NCBI GenBank assembly: GCA_046538945.1
Contig: JBKHHW010000057.1
Span: 1-17,585 of the forward strand
Reading direction: 5' to 3'
Origin: JAEZKC01 sp046538945
GTDB taxonomy: Bacteria; Fibrobacterota; Chitinivibrionia; Chitinivibrionales; Chitinispirillaceae
Length of the DNA: 17,585 nucleotides
Shown here: one piece after another, positions 1 through 5,976 of the stretch
How the letters are laid out: the number at the start of each line of letters is the position of its first letter
Position numbering within the stretch: position 1 is the stretch's first letter
The notes under the pieces: generated by a model
The model's input: only the letters and a program-made list of their open reading frames with translations
Told to the model about the DNA's origin: nothing
Database searches by the model: none
Position numbers and translations under genes: made by a program

Positions 1-265
1 CAAGATGTGCTATTTCCCTGAATTCCCTGCATCATACCGTTTACCGTTTACCGTTGTCCGTTGTCTGTTTACCGTTTACTGTTGTCCGTTATCAGTTGCC
101 CCCCTCCCTTTCGGTTGGGGGTGCTCGGTTAGACCACTTTCTTTTCCGATCCTGTTTTTTTCCGCACTCTCCGTGGCTCTGCGTAAGACAACCCGCTCTT
201 GTTTTCTGTACCAGTTTCCCACACGCACTTATAAAACTATCATCTTATTCCAGAAAATGCCAACA
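1..265. other. Non-coding segment downstream of flgC with degenerate 7-bp repeats
   Basis: I see no convincing gene here; the open frames that cross it are low-complexity and lack ribosome binding sites. The segment holds a heptamer repeat block (listed separately), a C-rich/G-rich inverted stretch just after it (CCCCC near 99-105, GGGGG near 117-121), and a phrase at about 168-186 (CTCCGTGGCTCTGCG) that resembles short filler sequences I have seen scattered between genes in environmental genomes. No clear terminator follows flgC. fliE and fliF, which often follow flgC, do not begin in this stretch. Confidence 0.6.
35..97. repeat. Nine tandem degenerate heptamers (TACCGTT type)
   Basis: Reading in steps of seven from position 35 gives TACCGTT three times, then GTCCGTT, GTCTGTT, TACCGTT, TACTGTT, GTCCGTT and ATCAGTT, with no break in phase over 63 bp. 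On the other strand the unit reads AACGGTA or AACGGAC. The units alternate between a TAC and a GTC form, all ending GTT. The block lies between flgC and the window edge. Function unknown; it could be a slippage-prone spacer or a dispersed intergenic repeat. Confidence 0.8.
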
Positions 266-769
266 TTACCCCTGCAATGTCTGTAAAAGCATGCTTTTTA
301 TAGAGTTAAACGCTGTCACGTTCGCTTCATACGCCCTGGTGGCGGAGATCATGTCAGTCATCTCCTCGATCACATTTATGTTGGGCATGGCCACATACCC
401 CTTCTCGTCGGCATCGGGATGAGCCGGGTCGTGCACAAGCCTGGGAGGACGGGAATCGGATCTTAACTCCATCACCTCAACACCTTTGCCGAAAAACCGC
501 TCGTCACGGGGAAAATTGGAGGGAGGAATGGGAAGATGAGTTTTCTGAGTCGCCCTGCCCTGAAGTGCCACCTCTTTGTTGAGAATCCGGGTGTCCTTTG
601 AATCACTCTGGGCACCGAACACCACGAACTGCCTGCGGTAGGGTCCGCCCTCCGCGGTGCGGGTCGTTTCAGCGTTGGCCAGATTGGATGAAATGGCGTT
701 CTGGCGTACTCGTTGAGCCCTCATCCCAGAAGCACTGATTTCAAGACCGGAAAAAATTCCTAACGACAT
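266..769 (-). CDS. flgC: Flagellar basal-body rod protein FlgC
   Basis: FlgC is a proximal rod subunit of the flagellar basal body, assembled in the periplasm after export by the flagellar type III apparatus. The 167-residue product has the family's N-terminal rod signature (GLEISASGMRAQRVRQNAIS then SNLANAET) and the C-terminal helix found in rod and hook proteins (INVIEEMTDMISATRAYEAN, then FNSIKSMLLQTL). It is slightly longer than the ~135-150 residues usual for FlgC because of a central insertion around residues 50-100. The ATG at 769 is preceded by TAAGGAG, where the TAA is the stop of flgB, so the two genes are tightly coupled with a 10-nt gap. No fliE follows within the 265 bp available. 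Confidence 0.95.
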   Translation of the reverse strand: MSLGIFSGLEISASGMRAQRVRQNAISSNLANAETTRTAEGGPYRRQFVVFGAQSDSKDTRILNKEVALQGRATQKTHLPIPPSNFPRDERFFGKGVEVMELRSDSRPPRLVHDPAHPDADEKGYVAMPNINVIEEMTDMISATRAYEANVTAFNSIKSMLLQTLQG

Positions 770-779
770 GATCTACTCC

Positions 780-1202
780 TTACTGTAGTGCGCGTCCCTG
801 AATTGCAGCGTTGAGCTTTTTGAAGACTCCCTGACGGAAACGGTTGGCATAGTTGAACATGATCTGCGTTTCCGCGAGTTTGGCCATCTCCGTGTCGATA
901 TCCACATTGTTCACCCCGCTGGGTAGCGTGGGATCATAGGGATGGTAGGCCTCCGCATTCACGTTGGCCATGTTCTTTTTGCCGACCTCCATATGCTTCT
1001 GATCTGTGCGTGCCCCCTTGAGCCGGGTTGCATCCAGCGCCTTGCGAAGCTGGTCCTCAAACTTCACATCCACCCTGCGGAAGCCGGGGGTGTTCACGTT
1101 TGCAATATTGTTTGAGATCACCCTTGCGCGCAGCATGGCGGCATCGAGACTTTTGGAAACCATGGGAAGATTTGTTTTGCCGAACAGAGTGTCACCGAGC
1201 AT
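780..1202 (-). CDS. flgB: Flagellar basal-body rod protein FlgB
   Basis: FlgB is the rod protein closest to the MS ring. The 140-residue product carries the rod signature at residues 31-43 (NNIANVNTPGFRR), an internal YDPT region, and a C-terminal helical segment (DTEMAKLAETQIMFNYANRF) that mediates rod packing in this family. An in-frame GTG lies three codons upstream at 1211, but I chose ATG 1202 because GAGAGGTG sits six bases before it, so the GTG is part of the Shine-Dalgarno sequence. The gene is first in a flgB-flgC transcript and has a consensus sigma-54 promoter about 40 bp upstream. Confidence 0.93.
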   Translation of the reverse strand: MLGDTLFGKTNLPMVSKSLDAAMLRARVISNNIANVNTPGFRRVDVKFEDQLRKALDATRLKGARTDQKHMEVGKKNMANVNAEAYHPYDPTLPSGVNNVDIDTEMAKLAETQIMFNYANRFRQGVFKKLNAAIQGRALQ

Positions 1203-1240
1203 ACGTTTCACCTCTCATTTTTCTTTGACCGCTTAAACAT

Positions 1241-1257
1241 ATGCAACAGCTGTGCCA
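1241..1257 (-). promoter_or_regulatory. Sigma-54 (RpoN) -24/-12 promoter for flgBC
   Basis: On the minus strand the sequence reads TGGCAC-AGCTG-TTGCA, a full match to the consensus TGGCAC-N5-TTGCA with the invariant GG and GC dinucleotides separated by 10 bp. Transcription would begin about 12 bases past the GC, near 1232, leaving a leader of about 30 nt before ATG 1202. Sigma-54 control of rod genes is well established in several flagellated phyla. A sigma-54 activator of the FlrC/FleQ kind is implied but is not encoded in this window. Confidence 0.85.
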
Positions 1258-1587
1258 TGGAGAAAATCATATGAACACGTTGTAATTGGCTGATTCGGGG
1301 CTGTTTCAGAGGAGCGACGATAACAAGAGGAGGAATTTTTTTCCGGGAGGGGCAATTCTTGCCCGGGTGGGAGGAAAGAAGTGCCGGGCTGCGTCAGTCT
1401 GACGCTCTCTGCAAAGCGCACCTATATTCTCTTCGAACACAAAAGTTATGCAGACCATGGCACCGGGTCTCAGCTGCTCGAGAACATCGCCATGATTCTG
1501 CAGTATCACAATCTACCCATTTCGACTTAGCTCAGTGCGGCGCTTGCCGTCCCCCCTTCAACCGTCGACCATGCGTTTCTGATTCAT
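1258..1587. other. Intergenic region between the flgBC promoter and the helicase gene
   Basis: I find no supportable gene in these 330 bp. There is a small inverted repeat at 1350-1364 (GGGCAA-TTC-TTGCCC) without a following T run, flanked by CCGGG and CCCGG, so it is a hairpin but not a clear terminator. At 1518-1537 there is a phrase (CATTTCGACTTAGCTCAGTG) like a filler sequence I have met in unrelated genomes. The minus-strand frame at 1306-1509 has no ribosome binding site and no recognisable domain. Binding sites for a sigma-54 activator would be expected somewhere in the first 150 bp. Confidence 0.5.
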
Positions 1588-3108
1588 TTACTTGCCAAAC
1601 AGTTTCATGGCTGTTTTCTTCAGCCAGCCCACCTTCTTCTCTGGAACCTTGGGCTGTGAAGCACCAGGTCGTCTGCTTTCAGATACAGGCCGCTCTTGTC
1701 TCGGTTTTGATTGGGTGCGCGGCTTTGAACTGACCGAAGCCCCGGACTGACCGTTTCTGCGGTTCTGATGCTCGGGCCGGCTTTGCCCCTGGGATCTCCG
1801 GGATCTGCTTTCCTGACCGGAGCCACTTCCCCGCTGAGGAGGGGGGCGTCTGGAACCAGATGAAGACGGCCTGGAGCCACCTCTGGAAGAACCACCCCGC
1901 GAAGAGGAACGTCCTCCGGAATTTCTGCCGTTTGCGCCTCTGTCGTCTCTTCTGAACGTCATCCCGGCACTGGAGTCCTCCGCATACAGATCAGAATCAG
2001 CGTAACCTATCGGTATTTTAGAGTTGGTAAACTGCTCGATAAGTTTGAGACCATGAACATAATCTTCACAGGCAAGAGAAATGGCCTTGCCCGTTTTTCC
2101 CGCCCTGGCTGTGCGGCCGATACGGTGAACATAGTTTTCACAGTGCTCGGGGATATCATAATTCACAACCAGTTCAAGATCATCAATATGTATTCCCCTG
2201 GCAGCCACATCGGTTGCCACCAGAAAACGGATTTCCCCGTTTTTCACCTGCTCCACAATACGGGAGCGCTTTCCCTGGGGAAGATCGCCGGAAAGGTACT
2301 CGCAGGGATAACCATTATGTTTGAGCCTCTGAGCCACCACCCGCGCCTCACCCTTCATATTGGTGAAGATAAGAGCGTTACTCGGATTCTCTTTTTTGAG
2401 AATGCCCAAAAGAAGATTCATTTTTTCCGTACTGGAAACATGAAACAGTTCCTGTGTGATGGCATCTACGGTAATCTGTTCTGGAGCAAGTTCGATCTCC
2501 ACAGGTTCATTCATATACATACGGGCGATTTTACGCACTTCCCTGCTCAGAGTCGCGCTGAAAAGCATGGTTCTCCGGTCCTGAACCGGGGGAAGGCTGC
2601 GGAGCATCTCGATAATGTCCGGCAAAAAACCCATGTCGAAAAGCCTGTCCGCTTCATCGATCACAAACATCCCTATTTTGCTGAAATCGATTTTCCTGGA
2701 TTTTTTGAAATCCAGGATTCTTCCCGGAGTACCGATCATAATCTCGACTCCCTTGGAAAGGTAGTTTTCCTGTCGGCCGTAACCCACACCGCCGTAAAAA
2801 CTGCAGATACCCAGATCGAGATTGTTTCCCAGGAGATTAGCCTCTTTCTCGATCTGAACCGCAAGCTCCCTGGTGGGAGCGATAATCATAGCCCTATTGT
2901 GCTTGAGTTTCCCTGAACGCAGCAGGGCAAAAATGGAGATTAGAAAAGCGGCAGTCTTGCCGGTTCCGGTCTGGGACTGTACCAGAACATCTTTTCCGGC
3001 GAGGGTATGTTCGAGTGTCTGGGCCTGCACCGGCATAGGTTCGCTGTAGCCGGCGCTTTCAAGCGAGGAGATGATCTGTTCATCAAGATCAAATTTCGAA
3101 AATGTCAT
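1588..3108 (-). CDS. DEAD-box ATP-dependent RNA helicase with long basic tail
   Basis: This 506-residue protein is an RNA helicase of the RhlE/RhlB/SrmB-like group, unwinding RNA duplexes in ribosome assembly or mRNA decay. All core motifs are present: Q motif ending at Gln28, Walker A SQTGTGKT (45-52), PTREL (78-82), GG (106-107), TPGR (127-130), DEAD (151-154), SAT (184-186), IFTN (247-250), ATDVAARG (298-305) and HRIGRTARAG (328-337). From about residue 384 the tail is low complexity, rich in Arg, Ser and Gly, and probably binds RNA non-specifically. It ends in a short amphipathic peptide (VGWLKKTAMKLFGK, 493-506). ATG 3108 is preceded by GGGAAAGAG. The exact subfamily cannot be fixed by eye, so no gene symbol is given. 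Confidence 0.93.
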   Translation of the reverse strand: MTFSKFDLDEQIISSLESAGYSEPMPVQAQTLEHTLAGKDVLVQSQTGTGKTAAFLISIFALLRSGKLKHNRAMIIAPTRELAVQIEKEANLLGNNLDLGICSFYGGVGYGRQENYLSKGVEIMIGTPGRILDFKKSRKIDFSKIGMFVIDEADRLFDMGFLPDIIEMLRSLPPVQDRRTMLFSATLSREVRKIARMYMNEPVEIELAPEQITVDAITQELFHVSSTEKMNLLLGILKKENPSNALIFTNMKGEARVVAQRLKHNGYPCEYLSGDLPQGKRSRIVEQVKNGEIRFLVATDVAARGIHIDDLELVVNYDIPEHCENYVHRIGRTARAGKTGKAISLACEDYVHGLKLIEQFTNSKIPIGYADSDLYAEDSSAGMTFRRDDRGANGRNSGGRSSSRGGSSRGGSRPSSSGSRRPPPQRGSGSGQESRSRRSQGQSRPEHQNRRNGQSGASVSSKPRTQSKPRQERPVSESRRPGASQPKVPEKKVGWLKKTAMKLFGK

Positions 3109-3478
3109 CTAAACTCTTTCCCGCATCTTCATAATGCGTAGTCTGATATGCTGCCCGCTGCGAAACCAGCAGGCCTGTGGCAGTTGGAAAATGCCGTTCT
3201 GTCGTTTTTGAGATCATGAATGAATCTGGATGGCGGGTATGCTGATTACGGCAATTCCTGTATATTTCGGTCTGTATCCCTAATAATTTCATGCACAACT
3301 GCATTTTCTTCGTTACAACTGCTTTTAACTTCTATTAATATAGATATTATCCAGACAGATAAAGAATTAATTCGGTAAATAAAAAAATCACGGCAGCCGG
3401 TCCCGAACAGATATCGGGCAGAAACCTTTCCTAAACTGCCTGAAAAACATACCATTCCAACTGGTCCTGCCCTATGAA

Positions 3479-3486
3479 TGCTCACC
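3479..3486 (+). promoter_or_regulatory. TGCTCACC octamer, copy 1 (candidate operator)
   Basis: First of five identical octamers in the two intergenic segments around the TIGR02147 and glycanase genes. It lies about 20 bp upstream of the putative -35 box of the TIGR02147 promoter, a normal place for an activator site. Function is inferred only from recurrence and position. Confidence 0.4.
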
Positions 3487-3504
3487 TTGTGGAATGCAGA
3501 TCTG

Positions 3505-3533
3505 TTGCCTTTTTCCCCATTCAGTGGTATATT
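3505..3533 (+). promoter_or_regulatory. Putative housekeeping promoter of the TIGR02147-lipoprotein operon
   Basis: TTGCCT (3505-3510) and TATATT (3528-3533) are separated by 17 bp, a good vegetative-type promoter with four and five of six consensus matches. Transcription would begin near 3540, leaving a leader of roughly 68 nt before ATG 3608. Octamer copies sit on both sides of this promoter. Confidence 0.5.
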
Positions 3534-3564
3534 ATCCTATTGAACGACCGGATTTCCGTTCACC

Positions 3565-3572
3565 TGCTCACC
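3565..3572 (+). promoter_or_regulatory. TGCTCACC octamer, copy 2 (candidate operator)
   Basis: This copy is in the predicted leader, about 25 nt downstream of the inferred start site, where a bound protein would repress. It is preceded by TTCACC, so the core TCACC occurs twice, 8 bp apart (3560 and 3568). GACCGGA, at 3546-3552, also precedes octamer copy 3. Confidence 0.4.
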
Positions 3573-3607
3573 ACAAAACAGGACATATACAAGAGAAGGC
3601 TGAAAAA

Positions 3608-4495
3608 ATGAACCCTGCCGTAAGCAAGTCCCGCCTGAAACTCGAGGAGTACTCCGATTTCCGGGAGTACCTGAGGGATCTGCTGGAGGAGCAGAAGAGG
3701 ATGGGTAACAGGATCACCAACCGGTCCTTCGCTGCCGCCGCAGGGGTCAATTCCTCTTCATGGCTCACCTCCATCCTCCAGGGAAAAAAGGGGCTTGCAT
3801 CCGAAACAGCAAAAGTCATCTCGCTTTTTCTGGGGCATAGCGAAAGGGAACGGCTCTACTTCGAGGCACTCATCCGGTTCAACCAGGCCAGGACCCTCCA
3901 ACAGCGCAACACCTGGTTTGGCGAACTCAACAGAATCAGAAAGCAGGAATTCAGAACCTCCTGCGCCACTATATCTGGAGCCCAGTACGAATTCTACTCC
4001 CGCTGGTACTACACCGCGGTGCGCTCCCTTCTGGGAATACGCAAGCTGGGTGACGACTACGAAAAGATAGCCTCCCTGGTCTCCCCCGCCATCACCAGCC
4101 GTCAGGCAAAAAAATCCGTATCCGTTCTCAAAAAGCTGGGAATGATCGAATATGACGAAAGCGGAAAGTATTACAAGCTGACAGACAGCGCCATCACCAC
4201 GGGAAAGCACGAATTTTCCTTATCCATTGCTAATTTTCAGAGGGAAACCATGCGGCTGGCATCCGAATCGATAGACCGGTACAAGCCGGGAGTGAGAGAC
4301 ATCTCCACTCTCAGCGTAGGCGTTTCGGGTGAAACCGCCGAACAGATCAAAAAGGAGATCGCTTCCCTGAGAAAAAAAATTGTCAGCATGGCCGATAATG
4401 ACCCCAACCCCGACAGAGTGTACCACATGAATTTCCACTTCTTTCCCATGTCAAAGGCACCGGAAGAAGAATACCCCGGAGGCAAAGGTGAATAA
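3608..4495 (+). CDS. TIGR02147 family protein, probable transcriptional regulator
   Basis: The 295-residue product matches my memory of the TIGR02147 family throughout: an N-terminal block with YSDFREYLRDLLEE (15-28), a predicted HTH-like region around 36-78 (RSFAAAAGVNSSSWLTSILQGK then SETAKVISLFLG), the conserved RFNQART (90-96), QYEFYSRWYYTAVRSLLG (126-143), a second winged-helix-like segment ending in LTTG-like ITTGK, and the C-terminal DPNPDRVYHMNFHFFP. I infer a DNA-binding regulator; biochemical function is not established to my knowledge. I start it at ATG 3608, with AGAAGG eight bases upstream, rather than at an in-frame ATG at 3494 whose extension is unrelated to the family and covers the promoter. 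It overlaps the next gene by 8 bp, so translation is probably coupled. Confidence 0.88.
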   Translation: MNPAVSKSRLKLEEYSDFREYLRDLLEEQKRMGNRITNRSFAAAAGVNSSSWLTSILQGKKGLASETAKVISLFLGHSERERLYFEALIRFNQARTLQQRNTWFGELNRIRKQEFRTSCATISGAQYEFYSRWYYTAVRSLLGIRKLGDDYEKIASLVSPAITSRQAKKSVSVLKKLGMIEYDESGKYYKLTDSAITTGKHEFSLSIANFQRETMRLASESIDRYKPGVRDISTLSVGVSGETAEQIKKEIASLRKKIVSMADNDPNPDRVYHMNFHFFPMSKAPEEEYPGGKGE

Positions 4496-5642
4496 CAAAT
4501 CCAACCACCTGCCCGCATTCCTGCTTGCAGCAGCGATTTGCCTGACCTTCTTCTGCACGGGTGACTTCGCGGGCGGCAACAGCTCCGAAACCACCGATGC
4601 CGTTGCATACGTCTACACTTCGGAAGGCAGACCCGCTCAGGGAGCAAAATACTCCTTCACCAGACGGGAACGCTGGTTTGAAAGCCTCCTCTCCTCCCAG
4701 CCGCGGGTTCAGAAGAGCGGATATGCGGATGCAAAGGGAAAAATCACCTTCAGACGCGCGGATGTCCAGGACTGCAACATGCAGATTGAAAGTGAAAACG
4801 AAGGCACATTCATTTATAAAGACATTCCCGACAACAAAGCAGATACCGTTCACCTCGAAGCTCTCAGAAAAGTGGAAGGTTCGGTTTCTGGCGCAAGCGT
4901 GGAAAAGCTGTATCTGAGCGGTACAAGCTATGAAACAGAGGTGATTCAAGGCAGATTCCGCTTTGAAAAACTGCCACGGGGCAGTTTTCCGGTAATTGCC
5001 CGGGTAAACGGAAATTACCATACGGGGTCCAGCCTGAACCCCGATTCCCTCTCCCAGAATATCACCGTGCGGACCGACAGAATCATCTACGATGATTTCG
5101 ATGACGGCGACAACAACCCAAACGTCATGGATGCCCTTGAGGGATCGTCCTGGTTCTGGTCTACCAAAGAGCACAGCCGGTTACTTCAGCCGACAAGTGA
5201 CGAACTCTACCGGCAAGCCATAGTGGCCGGTCAGAAGGGATATGGTCTCCAAACCCGATTTGAAGCCACAACCACTACCGATGATCCCTACGCTCAGGTC
5301 TCCTCCTATCTCAGCAGAACACACATGCTGGATTTAAGCTCTCTGGACAGCATCGTAATACATGTCAGAGGGAACTCCTCCCTTATTCTGGCCCTGGAGA
5401 GAATAGCCGAGGACGGCACAGCTTTGAAAACCGGCTACCCGATCGAAGCGACATCCACCTGGACCCGCTTTGCAATCGATCCCCAAGAATTTCACGACAA
5501 CCCCTACGATCCAACCATGCGCCCCTGGGACGAGATAAAAAGCGAGGTGAACATGATCACCCTTTTCGCCTTCGGGGGGAGCGAGTTTGCCATCGACGGA
5601 ATCGAGCTGGTGGGGTTGAACCTGGAGGAGCAGGCCAGGTAG
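4488..5642 (+). CDS. Secreted, probably lipid-anchored protein with CBM-like domain
   Basis: The 384-residue product begins with a basic segment and a hydrophobic stretch (9-23, AFLLAAAICLTFFC), so it is exported. Cys18 or Cys23 could be the lipidated residue, but neither has a classical lipobox, so anchoring is uncertain. Residues about 38-105 look like a carboxypeptidase-regulatory/Ig-like beta domain (AYVYTSEGRPAQGAKY, GYADAKGKITFRR). Residues about 199-376 begin with IIYDDFDDGDNN and contain SWFWST and a closing FAIDGIELVG, the layout of CBM11/CIA30-like galactose-binding beta sandwiches, so it may bind a polysaccharide. The GTG start at 4488 has GGAGG six bases upstream and lies within the end of the TIGR02147 gene. 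I infer that the two work as a pair, perhaps sensor and regulator. The specific ligand is unknown. Confidence 0.75.
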   Translation: MNNKSNHLPAFLLAAAICLTFFCTGDFAGGNSSETTDAVAYVYTSEGRPAQGAKYSFTRRERWFESLLSSQPRVQKSGYADAKGKITFRRADVQDCNMQIESENEGTFIYKDIPDNKADTVHLEALRKVEGSVSGASVEKLYLSGTSYETEVIQGRFRFEKLPRGSFPVIARVNGNYHTGSSLNPDSLSQNITVRTDRIIYDDFDDGDNNPNVMDALEGSSWFWSTKEHSRLLQPTSDELYRQAIVAGQKGYGLQTRFEATTTTDDPYAQVSSYLSRTHMLDLSSLDSIVIHVRGNSSLILALERIAEDGTALKTGYPIEATSTWTRFAIDPQEFHDNPYDPTMRPWDEIKSEVNMITLFAFGGSEFAIDGIELVGLNLEEQAR

Positions 5643-5656
5643 CAGACCGGAACAGC

Positions 5657-5664
5657 TGCTCACC
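5657..5664 (+). promoter_or_regulatory. TGCTCACC octamer, copy 3 (candidate operator)
   Basis: It lies 15 bp past the stop of the secreted-protein gene and is followed by TGATCACACC, so TCAC-type cores occur 8 bp apart, as at copy 2. The upstream GACCGGA (5645-5651) is shared with copy 2. Confidence 0.35.
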
Positions 5665-5733
5665 TGATCACACCCGGCCACAATGTGAACCTTGGTTTGA
5701 AAACAGACCTTCCGGATATTTCACACCACGTAC

Positions 5734-5741
5734 TGCTCACC
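5734..5741 (+). promoter_or_regulatory. TGCTCACC octamer, copy 4 (candidate operator)
   Basis: It lies about 145 bp upstream of the inferred glycanase transcription start. A TCACACC core occurs 16 bp earlier (5721), twice the 8-bp spacing seen at copies 2 and 3, and CCGGAT precedes it (5712-5717), as it does copy 2. Confidence 0.35.
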
Positions 5742-5809
5742 AAACATGTAGAAATCAAGCCAGAAACATATCTAATATCGGCCCTCCACTGGTCTAAACA
5801 GACACACTT

Positions 5810-5817
5810 TGCTCACC
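5810..5817 (+). promoter_or_regulatory. TGCTCACC octamer, copy 5 (candidate operator)
   Basis: It lies 28 bp upstream of the putative -35 box of the glycanase promoter, in activator position, and is preceded by AAACAGAC (5796-5803), which also occurs ahead of copy 4 (5701-5708). Confidence 0.4.
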
Positions 5818-5845
5818 TGTATCAGTGCATTTTTTCAAATTCAAG

Positions 5846-5874
5846 TTGCGCGACAGACGTTTTTCCCTTATATT
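5846..5874 (+). promoter_or_regulatory. Putative promoter of the glycanase gene
   Basis: TTGCGC (5846-5851) and TATATT (5869-5874) are 17 bp apart. The -10 is good, the -35 poor (only TTG matches), which fits a promoter that depends on an activator bound upstream. The -10 hexamer is the same as in the TIGR02147 and exonuclease promoters of this window. Confidence 0.4.
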
Positions 5875-5976
5875 GTCTTCATAGGTTCTGGAACAGTTTC
5901 CTTAACCGTTTCAACAGAAAAGCTGAACGATAACTCACCAGTTCTAAACCATGCACGACAACCAAAGGGGAAAACC

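Larger units (their letters stand above)
3109..3607. other. Divergent intergenic region upstream of helicase and TIGR02147 genes
   Basis: This ~500-bp region separates two divergently transcribed genes. It holds the putative TIGR02147 promoter (3505-3533) and two copies of the octamer TGCTCACC (3479-3486 and 3565-3572). A small hairpin lies at 3402-3418 (CCCGA, 7-nt loop, TCGGG), next to an A/T-rich stretch at 3340-3390 that may belong to the helicase promoter; I could not pick a convincing -35/-10 pair for that strand. Minus-strand frames in this region look spurious. Confidence 0.55.
5643..5976. other. Upstream region of the glycanase gene with three octamers
   Basis: This 334-bp stretch contains no supportable gene. 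It holds octamer TGCTCACC at 5657, 5734 and 5810 (spacings 77 and 76 bp), a putative promoter at 5846-5874 and a leader of about 95 nt before ATG 5977. No clear terminator for the preceding gene was seen, so read-through from the TIGR02147 operon into the glycanase is possible. Confidence 0.55.

Noticed and set aside
35..97. CRISPR array
   Set aside because: The repeats are only 7 bp, contiguous, degenerate and without spacers.
287..301. Palindrome AAAAGCATGCTTTT as an operator or terminator
   Set aside because: It is wholly inside the flgC coding sequence (codons for IKSMLL) and is explained by coding.
1306..1509. Minus-strand open frame between flgB and the helicase gene
   Set aside because: No ribosome binding site, atypical composition, overlaps hairpin sequence and the repeat-like phrase.
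1518..1560. tRNA-like D-arm (CTTAGCTCAGT)
   Set aside because: No acceptor stem, anticodon arm or T-arm (GTTCGA) can be built around it; the phrase is better explained as a dispersed intergenic repeat.
2053..2916. Long plus-strand open frame of 287 codons
   Set aside because: It runs antisense through the helicase gene, whose motifs are complete; the frame has no ribosome binding site and its translation has no recognisable domain.
3246..3485. Minus-strand frame upstream of the helicase
   Set aside because: No recognisable domain, no ribosome binding site, and it runs through A/T-rich promoter-like sequence.
3494..3607. N-terminal extension of the TIGR02147 gene
   Set aside because: The extra 38 codons cover the predicted promoter and an octamer copy, do not resemble the family, and ATG 3608 has a good ribosome binding site.
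4383..5174. Minus-strand open frame of 263 codons
   Set aside because: It lies antisense to the TIGR02147/secreted-protein junction, both of which have good starts and family features.
5809..5976. N-terminal extension of the glycanase
   Set aside because: It would bury the signal peptide 56 residues inside the protein; ATG 5977 has AAAGGGG upstream and a normal signal peptide follows directly.
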